Source of the DNA: Mycoplasmopsis meleagridis
Lineage (GTDB): Bacteria; Bacillota_I; Bacilli_A; Mycoplasmatales; Metamycoplasmataceae
NCBI RefSeq assembly: GCF_900660695.1
Contig: NZ_LR215042.1
Span: 248,001-312,000 of the forward strand
DNA: 64,000 nt
Direction: 5' to 3'
The translations under genes and the position numbers were made by a program. Shown in pieces: positions 15,171 through 27,907 of this stretch. The first letter of the stretch is position 1, and the number at the start of each line of letters is the position of its first letter. Below the pieces are notes generated by a model. That model saw only the letters and a program-made list of their open reading frames with translations. It made no database searches and was not told where the DNA came from.

Positions 15171-16440
15171 TTTATATAAATCAAATATAAAATCTAACCA
15201 ACTACCTGAAGTTAAATTAGCTGATATTTGCAAATTCATAACGGGAGATAAAATAACTAAAAAAGAACTTACTAAAGAAGGCTATCCAGTAGTAAGTGGA
15301 GGAGCAAAATATTTAGGTTATTATAGTAATTTTAACCGTGAAAAGAAACAAATAACAATAGTAAGATGTGGTACAGTCGGTTTAGTTCAATGACAAGAAA
15401 ATGATTTTTGAGCTAGCGAAAAATGTATCACTTTAGAATTTGATGAGAAAATTCTAATTAAGAAATTTTTGTATTATTTTTTAAAGACAAAACAGAAAGA
15501 AATATTTGAAAGTAATGTTAATTCTTTTCCTTGAATGTTAAATATAAATTTTATAAAGAATTTAGCACTAAAAATTCCTTCTTTAGAAAAACAAAACAAA
15601 ATAGTGAATGTTCTAGATAATTTTGAAAGTATTTGTTCCAGTCTTAATATCGGTTTACCTGCCGAAGAAAATAAAAGAAAAAAACAATACGAATACTATA
15701 GAAACGCAATATTTAAATATCTTGAAGTTGGTATTCTACAACATAAAGACGCAGAGAGAGAGAGAGAGAGAGAGAGAGAGCACGGATTAGTCAAATTATT
15801 GCAACACATTTTTGGTGCTATAACCTTAGAATTAGGAACTTTTAGTAATTTTTATAATGGTTTTAATTTTAAAAGCGATAATTTATTAGGTAATAAATTA
15901 GAAATAGGCAATATTATTAAGATAAATAATATTAATAATAATGGTAGTATAAATTTTTCTTTGAGCGATAAATTCAGTTTAAAAAATTACAAAACTAATT
16001 TAGAAAAGTTCAGAGTAAATAAAAATAATATTTTAATTGCTACTAGAGGTTCTCTTGGAAAAATAGGCTTTGCTGGCGGAGAAGAAAAAAACTGTTTTAT
16101 AAATCAAAGAATAGTAAAAATAGAAGTTTTAGAAAATTTAGCTATACCTGAATTTATTTATTTTTATTTAACCTCCATAATTAATGATTGATTAAAAATT
16201 AAAGAATTGAAATCAGCTTTGCCATATATAAATACTGAGGACATTTTAAAAATTAAATTACTAATTCCTCCTTTATCATTTCAAAATAAAATTATTAATT
16301 ATTTAAATAGTTTTAAAAAAATTTGTTCTGATTTTAATATTGGTTTACCTGCCGAAGAAAATAAAAGAAAAACACAATACGAACATTATAAAAATAAGAT
16401 ATTTAATTATCTTGAAAGCAATAGTTATGAAAATAATTAA
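15118..16440 (+). CDS. hsdS: Type I specificity subunit with two recognition domains (B and C) and in-frame (AG)14 tract
   Basis: 440 residues from ATG 15118, which directly follows a TAA in its own frame and lacks a good ribosome-binding site. Order: the tail of a conserved arm ('YYRDGIF'), recognition domain B, conserved arm ('LPAEENKRKKQYEYYRNAIF'), a linker coded by the (AG)14 repeat ('DAEREREREREH'), recognition domain C, and a second conserved arm ('LPAEENKRKTQYEHYKNKIF'), stop TAA 16438-16440. HsdS dictates which sequence HsdM methylates. The tract is currently in frame. One unit gained puts TAG at 15788; one unit lost puts TAG at 15843. Either leaves a B-only half subunit. A terminator follows immediately. 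Confidence 0.85.
15652..15690 (+). repeat. Direct repeat copy 1 (HsdS conserved arm)
   Basis: 39 nt matching 16342-16380 with one mismatch, encoding 'GLPAEENKRKxQY'. Such near-identical arms 690 nt apart can recombine and delete or swap recognition domain C. Confidence 0.9.
15753..15780 (+). repeat. (AG)14 dinucleotide microsatellite inside hsdS
   Basis: Fourteen uninterrupted AG units (28 nt), the longest simple repeat I see in the window. It lies exactly in the linker between the central conserved arm and recognition domain C. Two-nt units mean single-unit slippage always shifts the frame, which is typical of a contingency (phase-variation) locus. Confidence 0.95.
16342..16380 (+). repeat. 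Direct repeat copy 2 (HsdS conserved arm)
   Basis: Second copy of the 39-nt repeat at 15652-15690, with a single difference in the middle of the A run. Confidence 0.9.
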
Positions 16441-16475
16441 AAAAGTTTGCTATCTAGGTTATAGCTAACTTTTTA
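16437..16475 (+). terminator. Terminator of the hsd locus
   Basis: Stem AAAAGTTTGCTAT / ATAGCTAACTTTT with one mismatch and a 7-nt loop, followed by T residues, overlapping the hsdS stop. Confidence 0.75.
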
Positions 16476-16493
16476 CTTTAATTTTTTATTTAT

Positions 16494-16499
16494 TATAAT
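16494..16499 (+). promoter_or_regulatory. -10 box of leuS
   Basis: TATAAT 41 nt before the leuS ATG. The leader is too short for a T-box riboswitch. Confidence 0.5.
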
Positions 16500-16540
16500 T
16501 ACTTGGGTATTATTTATTCAACGATTTAAAAGGTAATTTT

Positions 16541-18868
<2,328 letters not shown>

Positions 18869-18874
18869 TTTGGA

Positions 18875-18900
18875 AAAATACATAATTTGTATTTTTTTTA
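18875..18900 (+). terminator. Terminator after leuS
   Basis: Stem AAATACA/TGTATTT with loop TAATT followed by T residues, 7 nt after the stop. Confidence 0.7.
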
Positions 18901-18966
18901 TAAATTAAAGCACAAAAAGAAATAGAGAAATATAACGAATAAGGCAAGATAAGCGAAATTACTAAA

Positions 18967-18993
18967 TTAGCAAAAATAATAAAATATTGCTAA
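18967..18993 (+). promoter_or_regulatory. CIRCE-like HrcA operator upstream of lon
   Basis: A 27-nt element of the exact CIRCE geometry (9-9-9) begins TTAGCAAAA and ends TATTGCTAA. The outer arms TTAGCA and TGCTAA match the CIRCE consensus ends (TTAGCACTC-N9-GAGTGCTAA) while the inner bases are eroded. It overlaps the -35 region of the lon promoter (TTGCTA 18987-18992), so a bound repressor would block transcription. CIRCE before lon is established in mycoplasmas; that this copy works is inference. Confidence 0.65.
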
Positions 18994-19016
18994 TATATTT
19001 AATTTATATATATAAT
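18987..19016 (+). promoter_or_regulatory. Promoter of lon
   Basis: -35-like TTGCTA (18987-18992), 18-nt spacer, -10 TATAAT (19011-19016). The AAGGGGA ribosome-binding site lies just before the ATG at 19049. Confidence 0.6.
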
Positions 19017-19048
19017 ATTAAGTAATTTGAATAAAAAGGGGAATATTT

Positions 19049-21883
19049 ATGTCTAAAAATATTAAAACGTTAGTTTATGATTTAAGCAAAAGTCAAAAAG
19101 AAAGTTGAGTTTTTTTAGAAAGTGATTATAGAGTATTAAATTTTGAAAAAGATGATTTTTTTAATCATTTATTTTCACTTAAAGAAAAAAATAAATTAGG
19201 CGAAAATAATTTTCTTTTGACAATTTATCATGATGATAAAAAAGAGTTTCAAGATGCTGTTTATTTTAAAAATGACAATAATTTAGCAATACTTAAATAC
19301 GCTTCGTTAGTAAAAATCATAGATATTGAACTTAATGAAAATGATAATTTTAATGTTAAATTAGTAACTGATAGTAAAGTAGAAATTCAAGAATTGTGAT
19401 CTTCTGTTAAAAACATAGATAAAAATGATTTTGATAAGGTGGAAAATGAAGAAGATGTTTATCTAATCAATAAAGTTGATTATGTTATTCCTAAGGATTA
19501 TGAAGATTTAAACGAATTAGTTACTATGGCATCTTTAAATAAAGCAATTACTTCATTCGATGAAGCTTTAACTAGTATTATTACTGATAAATCATATGCA
19601 AGAATTGTTGAGTGATTAACTAAAGAGAATAAAAACGGATTAAATTTCTTTGAGTGAAGCAAATTGATTGATTCATACACTTCGTATATTAGTTCTTCGA
19701 TTAATGAAATTAATAGCAAGATTTTGGATAATACCAATAAAACTGATGAAGAATTATTGTTTGAACCTGAAGTAGATTCAAATATGTTTATTGTTGCTTT
19801 TGCTTTACATACTGTATTGAATAATTTCGATAGATATCGTCTTTTCGCCTTTGAAAATATGTTAGATCAAATTGACTTTTTAATGCATAAAATAGCCTTA
19901 TTCCCTAATTGCCCTACCTTATCGAAAGAAGAAATAATTTTTTTAAGCAAATATAGTGCTTTAAAAGAAAGTGCTGAAAAAAGACTCAAAGAATTTAAAA
20001 AAGATGAAATTAACAATGAAGTTAATATAGAAAATAAAGTTAACGATTGAGATATTGAACAAGAAATACAAAATAGAGTTAAAGAAAATTTAGATAAACA
20101 ACAAAAAGAATTTTTGCTTCGTGAAAAAATGAGAGCTATTAAAGAATCTCTAAGAGATAATAATTCTAGCGAAGATGATTTAGATGAATATAGTAAAAAT
20201 TTAAAAGATCCTATCAAAATGCAAATGTATCCTTCTTCTGTAATTAAATTAATTACAAGTGAGGAAGATAGATTAAAAGGCACAATGCAAGGTACTCCCG
20301 ATGCTAATATAATGCAAACTTATTTGAAGACACTAAAATCATTGCCATGAAGAAAAACTGAAATTGAAAGTTTAGATATTCAAAAAGTCAAAGAAATTTT
20401 AGACAAAAATCATTATGGTCTTAAATCTGTTAAAGAAAGAATCATTGAATATCTTTCATTAATAATTAATCGTAAAAATATAGAAAAAAGCAAAGTAAGC
20501 GATAAACCAAAACTTTTAGATTTGGACGATAATCACCAAATTGATCTTGATTTATTTAAAGAAAATAGCAATTCCAAAGTTCAAAAAAGTTTTAATAATG
20601 TTCCTATTTTAACTTTAGTAGGTCCACCAGGAACTGGAAAAACATCTTTGGCCAGGGCAATTGCGGAGGCATTAAATAAAAGTTATATAAAAATTAGTTT
20701 AGGTGGTGTAAATGATGAATCAGAAATAAGAGGTCATAGAAGAACTTATGTTGGAGCAATGCCTGGAAAAATTATCAAAGCAATTCAAAAAGTAGGCGTT
20801 TCTAATCCTCTTATTTTATTGGACGAAATAGATAAAGTTGCTCAAAATAGCCACAGAGGTGATGTTTCTTCAGCTATGCTTGAAGTTTTGGATCCTGAAC
20901 AAAATACCAAGTTTCAAGATAACTATCTAGAGCATGAATATGATTTATCAAAAGTTATGTTTTTTGCAACTGCAAATTATTATGAAAATATTCCTGCTCC
21001 TTTATTAGACCGTGTTGAAATTATTGAATTGAGTAGTTATACTTTGAATGAAAAATTAATGATTGCTAAAAACCATTTGATAAAAGAAGTTCTTGAACAA
21101 GCAGGAATTAGCGATAAATTATTTCAAATTAACGATGAAATGATTGAATTTATAATTAAACATTACACAATTGAAGCTGGAGTTAGAGGTTTAAAGAGAG
21201 AATTAGATAAAATTGCTAGAAAAATAGTTACAAAAATTGTTGCTGGAGAAAAAATTGAAGAATTTAAAATTACTAAAGATGTTATTTTAGATTTTTTAGG
21301 TGTGCAAAAATTCGATGATAATGCAGAAGATCAAAAACCAGAAATAGGAGTTGTTAATGGTTTAGCTTATACTGCTTATGGAGGAACCACATTACAAATA
21401 GAAGTTACAACCTATAAAAGTAAAAATGGTGGTATTAGACTAACTGGTTCACTTAAAGATGTTATGAAAGAATCAGCAAATATTGCTTTAACATATGTGA
21501 AAGCAAATGCAGAGAAGTTTGATATCAAAGATTTTGATTTTGAAACTAATGAAATTCACATTCATGTTCCTGAAGGTGCAGTTCCAAAAGATGGTCCAAG
21601 TGCAGGAATTACTTTTACAACAGCTTTAATTTCTGCATTATCTAACAAGCCAGTTTCCAAAAAAGTTGCAATGACAGGAGAAATAACTTTAAGAGGCAAA
21701 GTATTGCCAATTGGAGGGTTAAAAGAAAAAACCTTTGCTGCCTATAAAAAGGGAGTTAAAAAAGTATTTATTCCTCATGATAATGCTAAAAATTTAGTTG
21801 ATATTGCTGAAGAAGTAAAAGATGCAATTGAATTTATTCCTGTTAAAAATTATGATGAAATTTATGAAAGATTATTCAAGTAA
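19049..21883 (+). CDS. lon: ATP-dependent protease La (Lon)
   Basis: 944 residues, longer than E. coli Lon (784) mainly through a diverged, acidic N-terminal substrate domain and linker (1-~330). A coiled-coil segment follows ('[17 protein letters not shown]'), then the AAA+ module with Walker A GPPGTGKT (525-532) and Walker B 'ILLDEIDK', the [12 protein letters not shown] motif, and a C-terminal Ser-Lys protease domain with Ser851 in PKDGPSAG and Lys894 in GGLKEK. It degrades misfolded and regulatory proteins in the cytosol. The CIRCE-like site upstream suggests HrcA-controlled heat-shock induction. Confidence 0.97.
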
Positions 21884-21904
21884 ATAAATTTTAAATAATA
21901 AAAT

Positions 21905-21930
21905 AAACACATCATATAAGATGTGTTTTT
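21905..21930 (+). terminator. Terminator after lon
   Basis: Stem AAACACATC/GATGTGTTT, 6-nt loop, then TTTTT. Confidence 0.85.
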
Positions 21931-21946
21931 ATAAACTAAAGGTATT

Positions 21947-22801
21947 ATGTTTTATTTATTAAAAAAAAATAAAAATATTTCTTCATTTAAAACCATTAGA
22001 AATTTTGCTTTAAACAATAACATTAAAAAAATAGGTCATACTGGCACCTTAGATCCTTTTGCCAAAGGACTTTTACTAGTTGCTACTGATGAAGATACTA
22101 AATTAATTTCGTATATAGAAAATAAAGATAAAACGTATATTGCTGAAGTTAAATTTGGTTATCAAACAGATACATACGATGTAGAAGGAAAAATTATTAA
22201 TACTTCTAATATATTGATTAAAGAAGAAAATTTAACTCAAATTATTACTTGATTAAAAGATCAAGTTGACCAAATTCCTCCTATTTATAGTGCTAAAAAA
22301 ATAAATGGTTATAAAGCTTATGAATTAGCAAGACAAAATAAAACTTTTTCTTTAAAAAAACAAAGTATCAAAATTTATGATGCTAAAATTTTAAGTTTTG
22401 ATTTTATTAATCAACTTTTAAAAATAGAAATTACTGTTTCAAATGGAACTTATATTCGTTCTTTATTTAATGATTGTGCGATTTTTTTTAATACTTTTGC
22501 CTATTTAGAAAATTTAGAGAGAATAACAATTTCTAAATTAAATATTTCTTTATTAAAAAATAATGATTTTGTTAAAATAAATGACGGACTTTTATTTACT
22601 AAATCCAAAATTTACTTGTCTAAAGAAAATATTAGTAAATTAAAAAACGGTTTAGAATTAATTAACGAACAAAAATTAGAAAACAATGAATATTTATTAG
22701 TTGATATTAGTAATAAAAACGAAATTTTAGGAATTATAGAGGTAGATAATAATAAAATTCGATCAAAAAAATTATTTGGCAATAAATTAAATAGTTACTA
22801 A
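21947..22801 (+). CDS. truB: tRNA pseudouridine-55 synthase TruB
   Basis: 284 residues. N-terminal 'KKIGHTGTLDPFAKGLL' carries the catalytic Asp of TruB (GTLDP), followed by 'PPIYSAKKINGYKAYELAR' and 'VSNGTYIRSL', all family hallmarks. It makes pseudouridine 55 in the T-loop of tRNAs. The C-terminal PUA-like part is short. ATG follows a weak AAAGG. The HAD gene starts 7 nt after the stop, so they form a two-gene unit behind the lon terminator. Confidence 0.93.
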
Positions 22802-22808
22802 GGAATTT

Positions 22809-23693
22809 ATGAAAGATTTAAAAAGTAAATTACAAGAAAATATCAAAATGGCTGCTTTTGATATTGATGGAACAATTATGCCTTTTGGCCAACCAATTTT
22901 TAGCGATGGTATTAAACAGATGTTTAGAGAATTAAAGTCAAAAGGCATTTATTCAATTTTATCTACTGCCAGAGAATTTGTGACTATAGGTAATTTTTTA
23001 GAACAATTACCGGAAGTTAATTATTTTATAGGAGCGAACGGAATGTTTATTTATGATGTACAAAATAAAAGTTTTGTTTATGAAAATCCTATTGAATTAA
23101 ATGACTTAAAAATCCTCTACGTTGCTTTGTTTGGCAAAGAAGCTTTAACTGGCGAATATGAAAAAATTAATAAATTTCCGGATTTAGAAAGTTTGACAGT
23201 AACGGATTTAAATTGGTGCTATCATTCACCTAATATTAACAAAAATACATGGTTTTTAAGCCCTCATCATGCTAAATTAAAACCCATGGATTTTGATATA
23301 ATCGACAAAAATCATATTCATATTATTACTTTGGGTTCCTATAATCAAGAAGCAACAAATAGACTTGAAAAATATGTAAAAAAAATAATTGCTAAAAATA
23401 ATTTACCTCTCGAAGTAAATTCAAAATGAAATAAAGGAGTTTTTATTACCCCTAAAAACGTTACAAAATTTCATGCCCTTGAATTATTAGCTAAAAAATT
23501 AAATTTAGATGCTAAGAAAAATTTAATTGCTTTTGGTGATAGCACTAACGATTATGAAATGTTAATTAATGCGGCCTATAGTGTAGGATTAGGAGAGCAT
23601 GATCCTAATATTAAAAAAATAACAAAAATGAATGCCAAACCTGTTGAACAAGATGGATCATATTTAGCTCTAAAGGAATTAGGAATTTTATAA
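22809..23693 (+). CDS. HAD-superfamily phosphatase, Cof/YidA type
   Basis: 294 residues. Motif I 'AFDIDGTI' gives the nucleophilic Asp, motif II is 'LSTARE', and motif IV is 'AFGDSTNDYEML'; the large C2B cap lies between them. Cof-type phosphatases hydrolyse sugar phosphates, nucleotides or flavin phosphates, and the substrate cannot be predicted here. Ribosome-binding site AAGGAA overlaps the end of truB. A second, separate Cof-type gene is cut at the right window edge. Confidence 0.9.
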
Positions 23694-23712
23694 AAAGCCA
23701 TTGCGGCTTTTT
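23692..23712. terminator. Bidirectional terminator overlapping two convergent stops
   Basis: AAAAAGCC (23692-23699), loop ATTGC, GGCTTTTT (23705-23712). It overlaps the HAD stop (23691-23693) and the stop of the convergent lipoprotein (23711-23713), so it can serve both strands. Confidence 0.8.
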
Positions 23713-24748
23713 ATTTAAAAATAAAATCTATTTCTTCATTACTAAAATCTATTTCTTTAGCAATATTTTTCATTAAATCAACTAAATAATTAATTTCGTT
23801 AAGATAAATAAAAGCAATTTTTTCTAATTTATCAGAGTCAATATTATTCAATAAATTAAGTTTATTAATTAATTTATCAATATCTTCTATTAAAGCATTT
23901 GAATTTTTATTATTAGTTGACATTATTTTATTTTTCAAATTATTTCAATTTTGAATCCATGATTTTAAATGTTCTTTTACTTTTTCAAAAATTAAATAGT
24001 TTTCATAAATCATATTTCCCAACGAATGAGAATGATTATGCTCTGAAGAATTATCTTCAGAATATATCTCATCTTCATCATGAAAATTTTTAGTTCAAAC
24101 ATAACTTTTTTTATTAGCAAAAATATTACTTAAAGCATTATAATCGGTTGATAATCATCTTTGTCAATTTTCTTTTAGTTGTTTTTGTCCTTTATCTACT
24201 TTGTCAAGATTTTTTAAAACTAAACTTACAGAAGGATTATTTAAATCTTGAAAATTTTGAAAATTAATTGAATTGTTATATAGCTGATTAACTAAGTCTT
24301 TTCCTAATGAATCCAAAGAATTTAGTGAATTATCGAATAATGAACCAAGATTTAAATTCATTTTATTTAAATCATCTTGATAATCATTTATCAAATTATT
24401 ATTTAGTATTTTTTTGTATAAATCATAGATATTTATATTATTTTTTTGACCAAAAATGGTTTGTTTATAAACATTTTCATCGCTTAAAAAAATTAAAAGA
24501 AAATCATTTTTAAGGAAATTTAAATTATTTTTATTAATACTGTTGTCTGCAATTTGGTATTTAGGATTGGAATTATTTTCTTCCAAAAAGAAAAAATTAT
24601 CTCTATCTTCGTTCAATCTATTCTGATAGTTTTTAATTAAATTTAAAAGCGTTTTATTTGCTTCATTAATTACTTGACTATTATTTGTGCATGAAGCGCC
24701 TAAAGGAATGATTAGAATTGGTAAAGAGAGTAAAAAAAATTTTTTCAT
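23711..24748 (-). CDS. Hypothetical surface lipoprotein
   Basis: 345 residues on the minus strand, read through several UGA Trp codons. The signal peptide 'MKKFFLLSLPILIIPLGASC' ends in a lipobox with Cys20 as the lipidation site. The mature protein is Asn/Asp/Leu-rich and helical, with a His-rich stretch ('SSEHNHSHS') about two-thirds along, which could bind metal (inference). No known domain is recognised. Ribosome-binding site AGAGG lies before the ATG at 24748. It is a single-gene transcript. Confidence 0.85.
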
Positions 24749-25084
24749 ATTAACCTCTAAAATCGCGTTATTAAAGATGAGCTTTATAATAAAGTTAATT
24801 ATTTCTATTTTATAAATTTTTATTCTTTCGAGAATACAATATTTGTGTACTTTTAAAAAACACCATACTCTTATTGTATGTTTTTTATACTTCTTTTAGA
24901 TTTGTTTATCTAAAAATAATAAGTAATTTTTTTATGTTTTTGCATTTATATAAAATGTTTTTTCAAATCTAAACTTTTATAAAATTTTAACTTTATTATA
25001 TTATTTGCTTTCTTTTACTATAAAAGTGGCCTAAGGTCACTTTTTGTTTATCATCCTAGCATTAAAATATAAAATTTAGTAACT
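24749..25084. other. 336-bp intergenic region with two hairpins
   Basis: Divergent spacer between the lipoprotein (minus) and ligA (plus). It is extremely AT-rich with no ORF of note. It holds an imperfect hairpin around 24855-24886 ('CACCATAC...GTATG' with T6) and a strong terminator-like hairpin at 25022-25045. Promoters for both neighbours must lie here, but none is unambiguous. Confidence 0.6.
25022..25045 (+). terminator. Orphan terminator-like hairpin upstream of ligA
   Basis: AAAAGTGGCC (25022-25031), loop TAA, GGTCACTTTTT (25035-25045), one G-U pair. It ends 39 nt before the ligA ATG, yet no plus-strand gene precedes it. It may end a small transcript from within the spacer or attenuate ligA. 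Confidence 0.65.
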
Positions 25085-27082
25085 ATGTTAAAAGCATCAA
25101 TAGAAATTAAAAAACATATGTTAGATTTAGTGCAAAAAATTAATCAGTGAAATAAAGAATATTTCCTAGATAATAACCCTAGTGTAAGTGATTTAGTATA
25201 TGACAAAGCTCTATTAGAACTAGAAGAATTAGAAAAAAAATATCCTTTAGATATTAATCCTAATTCGCCGACACAAAATGTTGGAGGTTATTTAAACAAT
25301 AAATTTCAAAAAGTTTTGCATGATAAAGAAATGCTTTCTTTAAGTAAAGCTTATAACTATGATGAAATTACTAAATTCATTGAAAATATTAAAAAAATTG
25401 TACCTATTGAAAAGATTAATTTTAGCTTAGAACCTAAAATTGATGGTTTATCTATTAGTTTGCATTATAAAAATGGTTATTTAATAAGAGCTCTAACAAG
25501 AGGAGATGGCAAAGAAGGAGAAGATGTTACAGATAATATAAAAGTAATTGATTCTATTCCTAAAATAATTAATTATGAAAATAGTTTAGAAGTAAGAGGA
25601 GAAATTTTTTTATCGAAAGAAAATTTTAAAATTTTAAACGAATCTTTTCATAAAAAAGGCGAAAAAGGTTTTGCCAATCCTAGAAATGCAGCTAGTGGAA
25701 CACTAAGACAACTTGATAATAAAGTAGTTTTAGAAAGAAATTTATCAGCTTTTTTATATGAATTAGTTGAGCCTAATAAACATAATATTAATACTCAAAA
25801 AGATGCTATCAAATTTATAAAAGAATTAAATCTACCAGTGAATAATTTATTTAAAGTTGTTGAAATAGAAGATTTGGAAGAAGAGATTAATAATTTTGCT
25901 GAAATAAAAAATAATTTAGCTTACGATACAGATGGTTTAGTTATTAAATTAAATAATTTAACCTATTGAGAAAAATTAGGCAAAACTGCCAAGTTTCCTA
26001 AACATTCAATTGCTTTTAAATATGATGTTGAACAAGCAATTTCAACTATTTTAGACATAAAAGCTACAGTAGGAAGAACTGGCAAAATTACTTATGTAGC
26101 TAATTTGACTCCTGTTGAATTGAATCAAACAATAGTTCAAAATGCAACTTTACATAATTATAATTTTATAAAGCTTCATAACATTGATATAGGAGATGAA
26201 GTAATTATTATTAAAGCAGGCGAAATAATTCCTAAAATTTTAGATACAGTTAATAAAAAATCAGCAACAAATTATCACAAAGTTCTCTTTTGCCCTTCAT
26301 GTAATTATGAATTAAAAGAAATTGAAGGAAATGTTGATCAATATTGTTTGAATAAATTTTGCGAAGAGAAAATGATTAATTCTTTAATTCACTTTTGTTC
26401 TAGAAAAGCTTTAAATATAGCAGGATTAGGTGAAAATACAATAAGAGAATTTTTTAAAAATAATATTCTTAGAAACATTTTAGACATTTTTTCACTGGAA
26501 GAAAAAAAAGAAATAATTCAAAATTTACCTAATTTTGGATCATTAAAATACAAAAATATTATTGATAGTATTAATGAGAGAAAAAAATGCAAATTTAGCG
26601 ATATTTTATTTGCTTTAGGAATTAAACACTTAGGTGAGAGAGCTTCTAAAATTTTAGCCAATAATTATAATAATTTTGCTGAATTGTTAAATGATAAAGA
26701 ATTAGAAAAAATTACTAATTTAACTAATATAGGCCCTAAAACAATTGAATCGTTAAAAAACTATATTAATGACGATGAGAATAAGCTTTTCCTTCTAAAA
26801 TTAGAATCATATTTAAATTATTTCGAAACTAATAAGATGTCTTTATCTAATAATTTGTTTAATTTATCATTCGCTATTACTGGTAAATTAAGCAAAAATA
26901 GAGATTATTTTCAAAATCTAATACTTAGTCACGGAGGTAAAGTTAGCAATTCACTAAGTTCAAAAACTTCCTATTTATTGGCAGGTGAAGATGCTGGAAG
27001 CAAGCTTTTAAAAGCAAAAGAATTAAAAATAAAAATTATTAATGAAGAAGAATTTAATTTACTTATTAGCAAGGAGCAATAA
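25085..27082 (+). CDS. ligA: NAD-dependent DNA ligase LigA
   Basis: 665 residues. Adenylation domain with K118 in 'EPKIDGLSIS' (KxDG), 'GKTAKFPKHSIAFKY', the OB fold 'VGRTGKITYVANLTPV', a four-Cys zinc finger (CPSC...CLNKFC), HhH repeats and a C-terminal BRCT domain ('FAITGKLSKNRDYFQ'). It seals nicks in replication and repair using NAD+. The TAA overlaps the tpiA ATG by one base (TAATG), so tpiA is translationally coupled to it. Confidence 0.97.
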
Positions 27083-27840
27083 TGAAAAAATTATTTTTTA
27101 TGGCTAATTGAAAATGTAATATTAACACTGCTAAAACTATTGAATTTATGAAAGAATTTGATAAGTTGTACAAAGAATTAGTTAAAAACACAGATAAAGA
27201 ATTAATATTCAATAACAATGAAATAGTTATTGCTCCATCATTAGTTTCTTTGGGAGTATTTAAATCCCCTTTAATTCCTAAAATACCAAATTTAGAATTA
27301 GGAGCACAAAATGTCTCTGCTTATGGTTATGGACCTTATACTGGAGAAGTATGTGCTGAGATGTTACATGCCTTAGATGTTAAATATGTTATTGTTGGAC
27401 ATTGTGAAAGAAGAAAACATTGTAAAGAAGATGACGAATTAGTTTATAAAAAAGTTAAAAACGTTATTAATGCAAATATGATTCCTATTATTTGTGTAGG
27501 CGAAAGTGAAGAAGAAAATAAAACCGAAAAAACTAAGCAAATTATTGAAAAACAAATTTTAAATGCCATTAAAGATTTAGATTATGAAAAATTAATTATT
27601 TCCTATGAACCTACTTGAGCAGTTGGTTCTCACGCCGCAATTCCTGATCAAGCTAATGAAATTTGTAAATTTATTAAAAAAATAACCTCTAACAAATGTA
27701 AAGTACTTTATGGAGGGAGCGTTAACATCAAAAACGTGGATAAATTAGCTTCACAAGAATATATTGATGGCTTTTTAATAGGTACTGCTTCTTTAAATCC
27801 TAAAGAATTTTTAGAAATAACTACTTGCGAAATAGATTAA
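27082..27840 (+). CDS. tpiA: Triosephosphate isomerase
   Basis: 252 residues. Catalytic residues are visible: N9/K11 in 'MANWKCN', H107 in 'VGHCERR' and E176 in 'SYEPTWAVG', plus the phosphate-binding 'LYGGSVN'. The usual GHSERR is GHCERR. It interconverts DHAP and glyceraldehyde-3-phosphate in glycolysis. It is coupled to ligA by a 1-nt overlap, while pgk, 67 nt on, has its own promoter. Confidence 0.97.
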
Positions 27841-27859
27841 TAATTTTTCATAAACTATA

Positions 27860-27865
27860 TATAAT
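27860..27865 (+). promoter_or_regulatory. -10 box of pgk
   Basis: TATAAT 42 nt upstream of the pgk ATG, in the only spacer between tpiA and pgk. Confidence 0.5.
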
Positions 27866-27907
27866 AAAAATAATTTAAGTAAGCTTATTTAAATATTGAG
27901 GAGAGAA

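Noticed and set aside
15753-15780. Coiled-coil or charged functional domain encoded by the AG run
   Set aside because: The Glu-Arg alternation is a by-product of the dinucleotide repeat; its position in a linker and its frame behaviour explain it better as a slippage site.
9757-16440. Mobile element carrying the hsd locus
   Set aside because: No transposase, integrase, terminal inverted repeats or target duplications seen; flanks are ordinary genes with their own terminators.
16500-16540. T-box or other riboswitch before leuS
   Set aside because: The leader is only about 40 nt and has no stem arrangement or T-box sequence.
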